DNA from: Vigna angularis
Taxonomy: Eukaryota > Streptophyta > Magnoliopsida > Fabales > Fabaceae
DNA length: 64,000 nt
Assembly: GCF_016808095.1 (NCBI RefSeq)
Contig: NC_068979.1
Location: 25,755,960 to 25,819,959, forward strand
Reading direction: 5' to 3'
The translations under genes and the position numbers were made by a program. Below, piece by piece: positions 15,001-22,309 of this stretch (its first letter is position 1; every line of letters starts with the position of its first letter). Under the pieces are notes generated by a model, which was given only the letters and a program-made list of their open reading frames with translations, had not been told where the DNA came from and ran no database searches.

Positions 15001-18000
15001 GATCATAATCGGAGTGTAAGCTTCTCAGAATTAGGACCATGTAAAACTTGTCAAGCTTTTTATTGATCCCTTCTAATGAATCAGCTACAAAGAAGTTCTT
15101 TAATTCTTCTACAGCAGCCCGAGCCTTTGCTATATGAGAAACCATGTCATGGTTGACTTGTTTTAGAGAAGCTACTCTTTGGGTTGCATCAAAAAGACGT
15201 TGTACATCATTAGCAAAAATATCTTCTGCCCTTTTCCAGAATGATGAACATGTTTTATAGGGTCTCAAGATATCTAAAACCTCTTGCTCCACTGACTGCC
15301 ACAAAATTGCGCATAATTGAAAATCCAATTTTTGCCATTGAGATTTTTCTTCATCTGGAACCATAGAGATATCTTGTTCTAGATGATCATGGTGTCCTTG
15401 ACCAAGAAACCATAATTCCACTGTAGAAGACCAAGATAAATAATTTTTCCAGTTGAGTTTTGCAGATGTGATGATAGGAGTTGCAGATAGAGAGGAATTA
15501 ATTGCAGTAGATGCCATTACAGATCGGAAAATGAACCAGACTTGGAGAGATATTCAACTATTGGGAGAGAGAAAACCCTAGGTATCAATTACACCCACTG
15601 AAACAGGGAAGTAAGGTAAGATATAGGCTCAGGAGAGTGAGGCGAGCGGAACCCTAGATGCGCGGTGAAATTCCGACCAGCGTAGGGCGGCGCGTGAACA
15701 GTACGCGCGCGAGATCTGGCGGACTGCGGCGGCGCGTGACGGCGCGTGAGGGAGATGCAGGGACGGCGACCACCAGGGTTGGGTCGCGCTCACGGAGGCG
15801 CACAAAACCCCTAAATTTTCCTGAGAAAATGGGGTACCGGCGACGGCGGCGGCGACGGTGAAAACGGCGGCGGAGGCGACGGCGGCGGCTGGTGGTTGAT
15901 GGCGTCTACAGAAGAGAGCCCCGGTGCTTGGCTCTTGATACCATTTTGGAGAATTAAGAGAAAGAAACTCTCTTTTTTCATATTATTATCTTCACACTAA
16001 ACACATACTTATACAATAATGAAAAACAGTAATCAACAATAAACAGTAAACAGTAGGCTCCTACAGAGCCTATATCTAAAAACATATTACATTTCAACAC
16101 TAACATCGTCATTATCATCTTTCAATTCATTGGGCATCATCAACTAGGCTTTAATCAGCTTTTTTCATTATTTATCACTGCTTAATCTTTCAAAGAGATT
16201 TGTTCTCAAGTATATCACTAGACTGCCACACTACAATTAGCAATATTTTGAAAAAGTTTATAAGGCAAATACTTTAAATCAATGATGAACTCCAACTATT
16301 ATATTCATATATAATAATTACTTCCTATACTTCAACATCACTTACCTCCAATAAAAACTTTATGTATTACTGTTTCTGATTATTTGAACCACTAACATAT
16401 GAAAAATATTGTAGTTTCCAGTTCAAAAAAATTCCTTCATCCACTTCATTCAATGATTATCAAGCAAACAAAACATAAAGGTCGAACTTTCACATTTTGA
16501 AGGAGGTCCATGACGTAGCATGGAAGAAGAATTTTGAAACCCACTAGTATCAAATTAATTTTTATTTGTCCAAATTTAAATATACATATTTAAATACTGT
16601 TTTCTGGCAGTATAGTGTGCAACTTTTTCTCCTAACTCCTTAACCTAAGAACAATCTACAGAAGAAAAGGAAGGGCAGATGGAAATAAAGCATGGAGGAG
16701 ATGCAGTACAGTGAAAAAAAAAAATTATGCAACCAAGTAAACAAGGTTCACAATTTTAGAAAAACACAATACCTTTCCATCATAGCGACTTTCCTGAATA
16801 ACTTCTGGAGCCATCCAATGAGGAGTTCCAATGAACTATAAGCACATTAAATAGAAATAAAAAAAAAATCTTATAAGATAAAAGGAATGAATGACATGTC
16901 CATTTAAAAAGCAGGAGGCCTTAGTCTAAATCAACTTCTTTAGAATATGAGAGCATGTCATTTTCAAGAATTCTCAAGGACATGTACAAGGTAAACAACA
17001 ACTCACTGAAGCCAAAGTTTTCGGCCAAATACTTTTGGATATAATTATAAGCTCATATTACTCTCAAGTAACTACAGTGGGACTAAAAACAACTGTGTGT
17101 GTAGCCACAACAGGTGGCAGGCGGGGATTTGAATATGTCCCACAAGGTTAATCAGAAACAAGTGCCCCAAAAATCTGAGTAAAGAAATGATAGAACAAAT
17201 TAAATTCAAAATATGTGTACTTGTATTCAAAGCCAATCCCACTAGAAGGATATTCATGCAATGCACATAATACAACCATCTCCAACTCCTTTTAGGATGC
17301 AATTTGATAGAAATAACATACTTAATAAACAACTTAATGGCACCCACCTATTTAACATGGTTCCAAAACTGAAATAATGTGATGTAAATCAAAATACTTG
17401 ATTCATGACCCCTTTCTATTTATTAAAAAAATAATAATCTTGCATCTAGCGATAACCCCAGCATGTAAGGATTCAAAACCATGTTCTTAGTCCTACTCTT
17501 CCCTTCATTAATCAGACATAATAACATTCTGATAGCTGCTTTTATTATGAATTGCTTGAAAGGAAAAACTATCAGCCCACTTTATTTAAATACATAACAT
17601 GCAAATCAAGATTCCCTACATCATAGGGACTGAAATCAGTAACAATTAGCATTTCTATTCTATATGGGGAAAAAATTAAAATAATCAAGTAATAATAACA
17701 AAAGAATACAAATCATAATAAATAAAAATAATGTTATCGCATCAACTACCGTATTCCGCTTTGACATGGTCCTTGTAAGCTGTGCAGCAACACCAAAATC
17801 CCCTGCTCAAGAAACCTAGAGTTAAAATATAATTGAACAAAAACCCTAGAGGTGAAAATGTAAAATGTATTTCCAAAAATCTGATTACAAACAAAAAGGA
17901 TTCCAGCCATTGATCGTGTATTTGCACACTGAAAAGAAATATGCTCAATTTGAACACACTTTTTTTCGATACTGGGGCAATCAACTGTTACTAGGAGGTA

Positions 18001-20357
18001 ACTATTTTAGAGATCCTAATGTAATGTTATGAAAATTGAGTTTGAAGAATCTCTGTTGCAGAGATGTTTGTTTGAGGCAAATATTGAGATCATCAATCCT
18101 TATAAGTTGTCGCATCCTCTTTCTCTTGTCACTGTTTTTTTGGGTGACCGATTCTTTCAGTTAAGAATCTTCAGTACACCATGGGAAGAGATAGAATATC
18201 CCATCTCAAGCTACAATCGACTTCATTCAAGGTTTTTCTGTTGCTTCACTACTCAGTTAATTGTAGCTACTTGCTAGCTAAGCATTCAAGGCAAAAATTA
18301 TTACACAAATTTAATGAATGAATGACATTTCTTTGAGAGGGGAGGGTAACAAAGAATATTCAACTCCTCTAAGGCATATTGCTATTATAGTTCTCATTTG
18401 CAAAGAAACAATATGACAATCATCATATAACTTTTGTACTCACCTAGCTTGACATCCCCTTGCTCAGTTAATAAGATATTCCCACCTTTGATGTCTCTAT
18501 GGACTTTAAAAATTGAGTGCAGATAATCAAGACCCTACACATGATTAGGTAAACTATTAGGGGCTAAACTAAACAAAAGTAGCATACAGACACAGCAGAA
18601 ACCTTGGTTCAAACAAATCTATTGAAGTACTTTGCTCTCTAAATTCTATCAAAATCAATTAATTATTCTTAAAATTGAAAACTTGGTAGAAGTCAAACAA
18701 TCAGTGTTAACGAAGCCCATCAGCTATACCTTCAGTGCTTCTCTACAGATATATGCTATTTGACCTTCATCCAGTGACTCGTCAGTCACACCCATTAAAT
18801 CAGCAACACTACCACCACCACAGTATTCCATCACTATCTGCCAAAAACTTAATCAGAATTCAGATAACACATTTTAACAGGCAAAATCAAACTCGTAACT
18901 AGAATCAAGCAAATTTGTACAAAAGCATAGAGAAAGACAATTGATAAGAATTAAGAAGGGAGTCCTAGTGAAAGAACCAAGAGCAAACAAAAGCCAAAAG
19001 AACAATCTTGCCAATCTAGAGTAAAATTTAGCCAATCACCACCACAGCCCCAAGGAAGCCCAAACAAACAAAAATATGTCACCATTAAACCAAAGTCACA
19101 AGAATACTCTAAATATAAAGAGTTTCACAAAGTCAGTGTTACATAACAAGCTAAGGAACTCTTACCCAAAGATACTCTTCTCCTTGATAGCTTCCAAGAT
19201 AACGGACAACATTAGGATGATTACATTGTTGTAACATTTCAATCTCACCACGGATTTCCTCATACCCCTCCTCCTTAATAACCATACAAAAAGTCATTCT
19301 CAACAGTTCAAACTTAGTCTAATAAAAACACCATAACACAGACATCAAGCAACCTAAACTCACCCCTTCGGATAACGATATCACTTTGATGGCAACCATC
19401 TCCGAGGTTTTCAAATCCCTTGCTTTGTAAACAGCTCCATAGGACCCCTTCCCTGCATTCCATCATCCCAACACAAACACCACAATAATTCTCAATGCGA
19501 GAAAAGCATAACACGAATGAAAAATTAAAAGAATGGACTCGGCAAAGTAAGAAATTGAACGAATGAACTCGAATGGCTCTACCAAGTTCATTGAGCAATT
19601 CGTATTTAATCGTTGGGTCCTCTCTGGTAATACTTTCAGGAATCGAACTCGTCGAAACCTTCGTCGTTATCGAGTGATGCCTCCCCTCATCGTTCTGCGA
19701 AGATCCACTTCCCTTTCTCTGCTTTCCGAATCCAAAATCTCCCATCCCCTGCATGCTCGCCACCGCTCTCTCCATCGTCGAACCGACACCGCCGCTGCCC
19801 CCGGAGGACCGTCGTACAACTGTTCCGCTTACCGACTCTCTCTCGCCAGACTTCACCGTCGAACGAACGACGAATGTCGAGAATCCGCCACTATCGTCCT
19901 CCTCATCACCGTCGTCTTCCCCTTCGCCGAATCTATTCATAGGACTCGCCTGAGACGAACTCCGAGACTTCCACGGCGGCGAAGCCAAGCTGGAAGAAGG
20001 GCGATCGTTATGCCGTCTACGGTCGCTCTTCACAATCATGGTGCCGAAGTCGCCAGCGTCGTCGTCATCGTCGTCATCGTAGTCCAGCGGCGCTCCGCCG
20101 CCGAAGTCCTTGGGGAGGTGCTTGAGAAGCGGAGGGAGAGAGGAGTATTCGTCGTCGTCGTCGTCGCGGCCGTTGTCTTTGTACACCATGGTCGCGTAAG
20201 GATCTTCATGCGGCTGCGCGCCGCCGGATTTCCGCCGGCGATTAGTCTCTACGCCGTCGTCGTCATCGCCTTCGTCATCGTGAACCACGAAGGTTGAGTA
20301 TATGTCGGGTTTAGAACGGGATTTTCGCATTCCCGACCGGAAAGAGCTCCGATCCAT
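10..20357 (-). CDS. SIK1: Ste20/MST (Hippo)-like Ser/Thr protein kinase SIK1, 5' part, 12 exons; continues past the left edge
   Basis: Exons, each with GT/AG borders and consistent phase: 19583-20357, 19364-19452, 19166-19273, 18730-18837, 18444-18534, 17750-17802, 16773-16835, 8797-8841, 8003-8038, 5880-5935, 5026-5107, 10-138. They encode about 545 residues. Residues 1-255 are a Ser- and Asp-rich, low-complexity region. The kinase domain follows: glycine loop [10 protein letters not shown] (259-268), VAIK with Lys281, probable helix-C Glu298, HRDIKGGN (Asp374), DFG (Asp392), GTPHWMAPE (Glu419). All catalytic residues are present. The ATG at 20357 (MDRSSF) is the first in frame. In Arabidopsis, SIK1 is an MST homologue that works with MOB1 in growth control and also acts in immunity. 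The C-terminal regulatory part lies outside the window. Intron 7 (about 7.9 kb) and intron 11 (about 4.9 kb) are full of retrotransposons. All 12 exons are undamaged, so the gene is probably functional. Confidence 0.93.
276..451 (-). repeat. 3' LTR of the deletion-derivative Copia
   Basis: This 176-bp LTR starts TGTTAGATA on the minus strand and ends in CA. It has about 14 differences from its partner at 1356-1532, so the insertion is not recent. Confidence 0.85.
452..720 (-). pseudogene. Copia pol remnants: RT motif fragment joined to pol C-terminus
   Basis: On the minus strand 591-697 encodes the reverse-transcriptase segment around [17 protein letters not shown]. After a deletion, 460-495 encodes the usual Copia pol end (GTYDLYA, Ala, stop) next to the purine tract. 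The palm YVDD motif, RNase H, integrase, protease and gag are missing. The region between 720 and 1340 is leader and decayed sequence; 1080-1310 is GC-rich with repeated GCTAGAAGGCGC units. Confidence 0.75.
1356..1532 (-). repeat. 5' LTR of the deletion-derivative Copia
   Basis: This 177-bp partner of the LTR at 276-451 is followed directly, in minus-strand order, by the Met-tRNA-type primer-binding site. Confidence 0.85.
1545..2316 (+). mobile_element. 3' end of a Copia element: RNase H fragment, purine tract and LTR (SIK1 intron 11)
   Basis: From about 1580 the plus strand encodes the end of Copia RNase H with frame breaks: [17 protein letters not shown], then an uninterrupted frame at 1774-2067 ([23 protein letters not shown]) ending in YNLYAPA and a stop. 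A purine tract (TTGAGGGAAAG) follows at 2064-2074, then an LTR. The 5' part of the element is missing. The LTR sequence is unlike that of the neighbouring minus-strand deletion derivative, so this is a different family. Confidence 0.8.
2075..2316 (+). repeat. Copia 3' LTR
   Basis: This is a 242-bp TG..CA sequence directly after the purine tract, with a TATAAATA box at about 2231-2238. No second copy was found in the window. The right boundary (CCCTACA) is the best CA end but is not confirmed by a target duplication. Confidence 0.6.
2640..4900 (+). pseudogene. Heavily decayed Copia gag-pol (SIK1 intron 11)
   Basis: Degenerate but ordered Copia domains occur on the plus strand: a pre-integrase segment ([12 protein letters not shown], about 2810-2850), an integrase core with the [12 protein letters not shown] motif (about 3205-3235), [11 protein letters not shown] (about 3475-3510), RT-region traces (3870-4440) and RNase H ([14 protein letters not shown], about 4738-4782). 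Many stops and frameshifts interrupt it. Probably an old full-length element that lost both LTRs or has LTRs too decayed to recognise. The stretch 2317-2640 may be its gag but shows no clear motif. Confidence 0.7.
3293..3449 (+). repeat. Possible short LTR-like insertion inside the decayed Copia integrase
   Basis: The integrase similarity stops near 3260 and resumes near 3470. The sequence between begins TGTTAGGG, contains TATAAATA at 3350-3357 and has a CA end near 3449, like a small LTR. No target duplication is visible, so this is tentative. Confidence 0.3.
6120..7080 (+). pseudogene. Decayed Copia protease/integrase fragment (SIK1 intron 9)
   Basis: About 6318-6400 encodes a protease-like stretch ([15 protein letters not shown]; the usual catalytic DSGA has become DSRT). 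About 6795-7060 encodes an integrase core: [11 protein letters not shown], then a stretch matching the RSDNG..EY region with frame breaks. It is too damaged to act. A 30-bp minisatellite (6501-6586) separates the two parts. Confidence 0.6.
6501..6586. repeat. 30-bp minisatellite, about 2.9 copies
   Basis: The unit CTTTAGTAACATTTCCTATT plus TAGTAAAAGA is repeated without visible mismatch until the third copy is cut short. Identical units inside an otherwise decayed retroelement suggest recent slippage or unequal exchange. Confidence 0.9.
8179..8640 (+). mobile_element. TRIM-like element (SIK1 intron 8)
   Basis: Two related direct repeats start TG(C/T)TGGAAA and end AAATCTAAGA (8179-8350, about 172 bp, and 8435-8640, about 206 bp). 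They bracket about 84 bp with no coding capacity. The inner sequence starts TAGTACAAAGCCCATC, a decayed match to the TGGTATCAGAGCC primer-binding site. Shared blocks include AAGCCACCTTAATT and TGGTTTAGTCTCA. The 456-bp gap between LTR starts fits a terminal-repeat retrotransposon in miniature. It lies in the short intron between exons 8 and 9. Confidence 0.6.
9180..10065 (+). pseudogene. Decayed Copia gag-protease fragment (SIK1 intron 7)
   Basis: The plus strand encodes a zinc-knuckle-like [16 protein letters not shown] (about 9395-9445), then in another frame [14 protein letters not shown] (about 9640-9680), where the protease DSGAS motif has become DSSAS, followed by IFIGNGES and, after a stop, [12 protein letters not shown] (about 9830-9865). 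Order and spacing match Copia gag-protease. Frameshifts and stops make it non-functional. The open frame at 9315-9755 is this relic and not a host gene. Confidence 0.7.
10178..10516 (+). mobile_element. Old TRIM element, second copy of the 40.4-kb family (SIK1 intron 7)
   Basis: Two diverged direct repeats (10178-10285 and 10407-10516) share CTCACATCAACT-like and TTGGGTGC/CTGGGTGT blocks. They bracket an inner stretch containing GACCTATCCTAGC and CACCCACTACTGAACCACC, which match the inner part of the TRIM at 40449-40779. No coding sequence. It is clearly older than the 40.4-kb copy. Confidence 0.55.
11041..11233 (-). mobile_element. Orphan Copia 5' LTR with primer-binding site
   Basis: On the minus strand a 180-bp LTR (11054-11233) starts TGTTAGAGTG and ends CACA. 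It is followed directly by TGGTATCTAGAGC (11041-11053), a Met-tRNA primer-binding site. Sequence to the left (10780-11040) looks like a leader, but no gag-pol or 3' LTR follows. The rest of the element was deleted. The intact Copia lies immediately to its right. Confidence 0.65.
11234..11379 (-). repeat. 3' LTR of the intact Copia
   Basis: Begins TGTTGAAATG on the minus strand, identical to the 5' LTR until the last 20-35 bp. There it ends in an A-rich stretch (TGAAAAAAGAAAAAG) where the 5' LTR has AGAGAGTTTC. That difference at the U5 end is unexpected for two LTRs made in one replication cycle. Confidence 0.8.
11380..11390 (-). other. Polypurine tract of the intact Copia
   Basis: TTGAGGGGGAG directly precedes the 3' LTR and overlaps the gag-pol stop codon (TGA at 11387-11389). 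It is the expected plus-strand DNA primer site. Confidence 0.85.
11387..15517 (-). CDS. Copia gag-pol polyprotein, intact, 1376 residues
   Basis: A single frame holds every enzyme needed for retrotransposition. Gag of the UBN2 type covers about residues 1-230, with an RG-rich linker and zinc knuckle CX2CX4HX4C (Cys247, Cys250, His255, Cys260). Protease has DSGAS with Asp329. Integrase has an HHCC zinc site (His454, His459, Cys480, Cys483) and a DD35E core (Asp511, Asp573, Glu609). Reverse transcriptase covers about 895-1140 with YVDD at 1059-1062. RNase H has Asp1223, Glu1266 and Asp1300. The frame ends in the family-typical YAPA plus stop. No stops, frameshifts or lost catalytic residues are seen, so the element may be competent to move. 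The ATG at 15517 is the first after the leader. Gag and Pol share one frame, as in most plant Copia elements. Confidence 0.95.
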   Translation of the reverse strand: MASTAINSSLSATPIITSAKLNWKNYLSWSSTVELWFLGQGHHDHLEQDISMVPDEEKSQWQKLDFQLCAILWQSVEQEVLDILRPYKTCSSFWKRAEDIFANDVQRLFDATQRVASLKQVNHDMVSHIAKARAAVEELKNFFVADSLEGINKKLDKFYMVLILRSLHSDYDHVRDQVLAGDQIPSMDGLVTRLLRVPPLVKDENSIDVIGTSAMIMPQGRGVPQGRGGGRSNRGRGGRSIRPPPQCTYCKKLGHTRDKCYVLHGYPDKVAHVSKSGDLESRISNEEYEEFLRYKSGKPSNPGQSSVMTSVPTASLSQSVEGHNPWILDSGASDHISGNIASFSSLSSPRIPHLITVANGSKVKSQGIGTVSLSPSLSLNSVLYVPNCPYNLISLSQLTRTLNCSITFTANSFVIQEHGTGRLIGEGHESQGLYFLKPHSSVSCFTTSSPKLLHDRLGHPSLFKLKMMVPSLKNIQVLDCESCQLGKHVRSSYPKRSETQCDFPFSIIHSDIWGPSRVTSFGFNYFVTFIDEFSRCTWVYLMKERSELLSIFKSFFIEIKNQFGKTIKILRSDNAKEYFSLAFSSFLSSQGILHQSTCPHTPQQNGIAERKNRHLIETARSLMLNTNVPVHHWGDAVLTACFLINRMPSSSLNNKIPHSVIFPNDTLYHVSPRVFGCMCFVHNVSPGLDKLSAKAIKCVFLGYSRLQKGYRCYSPSTKRYYMSADVTFFEDTPFFSSSMEDRSSVQQMFPLPTCDPLIIPDSVPQNQNPNNIVPPPLITYQRRTQSRTPNTDDPRDSAPSASDPQTMDPSSSSPSTDSDDNWPIALRKGIRSTRNPYPIYNFVSYHNLSPTYFSFVSSLSSTKVPNNIHEALVHSGWRQAMVDEMKALEHNGTWDLVPLPLDKKPVGCRWIYTVKVGPTGKIDRLKARLVAKGYTQVYGQDYCDTFSPVAKTSTVRIFLAMAAIRHWPLYQLDIKNAFLHGDLEEEIYMEQPPGFVAQGESGLVCKLRRSLYGLKQSPRAWFGKFSQVVQKFGLKRCEADHSVFYGHYSPDKCVYLMLYVDDIVITGNDITRINQLKNHLFNHFQTKDLGRLKYFLGIEVAQSKEGVIISQRKYALDILEETGLTNCKPIDNPMDPNQKLMTDQGEPFSDPERYRRLVGKLIYLTITRPDLSYPVGVVSQFMQNPHVDHWNAVLRILRYIKGSPGQGLLYENKGNTRIEGYCDADWAGSPIDRRSTTGYCVLLGGNLVSWKSKKQNVVARSSAEAEYRSMALTTCELVWIKQLLQELKFCANEQMKLYCDNQAALHISSNPVFHERTKHIEIDCHFIREKLLSKELVTEFVNSNEQLGDMLTKSLRGPRIQFICSKLGAYDLYAPA
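15518..15929 (-). other. GC-rich 5' leader of the intact Copia
   Basis: The roughly 410-bp untranslated leader between primer-binding site and gag is very GC-rich at 15640-15900 (runs of CGGCGGCGGCGA type) in a window that is otherwise strongly AT-rich. Such a leader could form strong RNA structure for dimerisation or packaging; that role is inferred. Confidence 0.6.
15930..15943 (-). other. Primer-binding site of the intact Copia
   Basis: TGGTATCAAGAGCC on the minus strand matches the 3' end of plant initiator Met-tRNA, with one extra A compared with the usual TGGTATCAGAGCC. Confidence 0.85.
15947..16099 (-). repeat. 5' LTR of the intact Copia
   Basis: A 153-bp TG..CA LTR, short for Copia. 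On the minus strand it ends TTAATTCTCCA, three bases before the primer-binding site. Confidence 0.85.
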
Positions 20358-20520
20358 TTTTCCACTCCGAGCAGGTATAACAGAGTGAAAAAAAGGAATC
20401 AATCCTTTTCACTCAACTTGCCGTCACCGTGACGGAGAATGCCTACGATGTTTACTGGCTTTTTGTTGGGCCTGCTCTATTTGGGCTCTATCTGTTTAAT
20501 TTTTACTTACACCATCTCCA
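20358..20520 (-). promoter_or_regulatory. SIK1 upstream region with two site II-like motifs
   Basis: There is no clear TATA box upstream of the ATG. Two TGGGCY motifs (site II elements, frequent in promoters of housekeeping and proliferation genes) lie at 20467-20472 and 20482-20487, 110-130 bp upstream of the start codon. A TGACGG-containing GC-rich stretch lies between them and the ATG. The motifs are seen; the promoter role is inferred. Confidence 0.4.
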
Positions 20521-21470
20521 TTACTTTTTTTCATTCATGCACCTTTTACGGAAAAAAATTTTAATTGTGCCTTTACATCGTAAATATTGTAATTGTAATA
20601 TGTAATATAATGAGAAACAGTTTACATCGATTGTTTCGTAATATTTTTAAATTGTTTAGTCCAGTATAACATTATAAATCAATTCACCCAAAACTTAAAA
20701 AATTGTGTTATATTTTAGATTATATAATCGGATAACCTAAAAAAAAGGCTTCTAAATTGTATATTTAATAATTATAATCCGATCATTTGAGAAATACTTT
20801 TAAATTGTATATTTAATAATTTTTATTTTATTTATGATTTCATATAATATGAAATATATATTTTTAAATTGTACAATTTAGAATACATTTTAAACCTTTT
20901 TATTATACTTTATTTCGAACATATGATTAGATTATGTAAAATTTTTGACAATATGTTTTGTTGTGATAGTGAATGTAATGTTATGATTTTGTTTCAGAAA
21001 TTTGCCATGGTATAAATTTGAAAACTTCTAAAGCAAGATGATTTTGGCTTATTTCTGAATTATACGTGTATTGTTGTGTTGTATTACTAGCTTTTTTAGC
21101 TTCTTCCCTTTTGAGATATACAAATTTAAATTTTTCTTTGTTACTCTATGTTCTATCTAACTAAGTGACTTGTCTTAAAGAAAAAAAAAATCATTAGCAC
21201 GGATAGATTGCGCTCACAAGTAAACCAAATTGGAAAGTAAAATTTTGGCAATTAAAGTTAAATATAAAATTCTAAATAAGTCAATTTCAAAGCATGTTAT
21301 AGATCCATAATTAAGTAAAATTATAATTTTGAATTACATAATTCAAAATTCTTCTAATGGATGTTTATTCTAGATTATGCAATCCACAATTTAATTTATT
21401 GTAACTATGAATATACAATTTGGAATGTAAACATGAATCTTTCAAATTAATGAAAATCATCCAAGGAGCT
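20521..21470. other. AT-rich spacer, no gene seen
   Basis: Low-complexity AT-rich sequence with loosely repeated TTTTAAATTGTATATTTAATAA units (about 20640-20900), the same kind of degenerate repeat as at 32880-33430. No gene or recognisable element. Confidence 0.6.
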
Positions 21471-22307
21471 TGATGGAGATTCATCCAAGAAGTTACAACT
21501 TGAACGATGGCTAGGAAAATGGGAGAAGAAGAAGAAGGATTTCAAGGACTTCTATTCCTATGAAAGATGGTGTTTTCAAGCTAGTTGTTTCCTTCTCTTA
21601 AGCCTTGTAAATATGTACATAAGTCTTTTCTTTAGACCTTGTATTTTGGTCAAATTCTCGTGTCATTTAGGCTTGTTTTTGGTCATTTCTTTGGATTTGC
21701 TTCTGAAATAATCGATTATTTCACTTGATAATTATTCTAGAGAGTTTTTAGGTAAAAAGGAACTTTTTATTGAAATAATTGATTATCTCCAATCAATTTC
21801 TTATAGCATGCTAGTTTTGAAACCTTTTGAACTTCCCTCTTGAGTGGGATACGATCAAACATGTGTTGGGCTTGCTTGGGCCTTGAGGAACCTTCTAAAA
21901 CTTGTTTTAAATGAAGATTCTCACATGCATTACATCTACCCTTGAGGAAGGTTCAAGAAGCTTACAAGTTCAATGTACATTTGACATATACAATGTTTTC
22001 ATCTTCAAATGGGTTCACTCCTTTATCTTATAAATAGGAGTGACCAAACATTATACTTTTAACTTGGAAGTAATGAAAATAACCTTTGTCAAAATTTGCA
22101 GCCTCTTTCTTTCTTTAAGTTCATTAGGATTGTCTTCAACTTGACTTCTCCTAACCCTTTTCGGTTGATGGTTGATCAAACCTCCTTCAAGATGAACTTC
22201 CATACCACTCTTCACATCTCATATCCTTCATCATCATATGTTTCTACTTTCAAAGTTGTTTCTTCATGGAATCTCCTCCAAGTTGCTTGAAGAAGGTTTT
22301 CGTCACA
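21471..22307 (+). repeat. LTR-like sequence, probably a retrotransposon LTR
   Basis: About 840 bp with a different base composition from its flanks. It has TATAAATAGGAG near 22038-22049, many short CTTC/GAAG blocks and two TAATCGATTA-type motifs (near 21712 and 21775), a motif also repeated in the solo LTR at 62135-63107. TG and CA ends can be chosen at about 21471 and 22305, but no target duplication was found. Class and boundaries are uncertain. Confidence 0.4.
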
Positions 22308-22309
22308 AA

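Larger units (their letters stand above)
11234..16099 (-). mobile_element. Intact Copia LTR retrotransposon in SIK1 intron 7
   Basis: This is a full-length element of about 4.9 kb: 5' LTR (15947-16099), primer-binding site, GC-rich leader, one uninterrupted gag-pol frame, purine tract (TTGAGGGGGAG) and 3' LTR. The two LTRs share a 131-bp core without a single mismatch (11251-11381 against 15971-16101), so the insertion is very recent. The left end is ambiguous. CTAACA at 11228-11233 and CTAAC at 11242-11246 both match the CTAACA at 16100-16105, so the element starts at 11234 or at 11247. It lies on the same strand as SIK1, so its polyadenylation signal could affect SIK1 transcripts. Confidence 0.93.

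Noticed and set aside
19563..20297. A 244-codon frame on the plus strand
   Set aside because: It is antisense to SIK1 exon 1. The repetitive GAC/GAT codons of the acidic region keep the opposite strand free of stops.
20355..20402. An upstream extension of SIK1 by 15 residues
   Set aside because: The first codon of that extension (20400-20402) is TTG; the first in-frame ATG is at 20355-20357.
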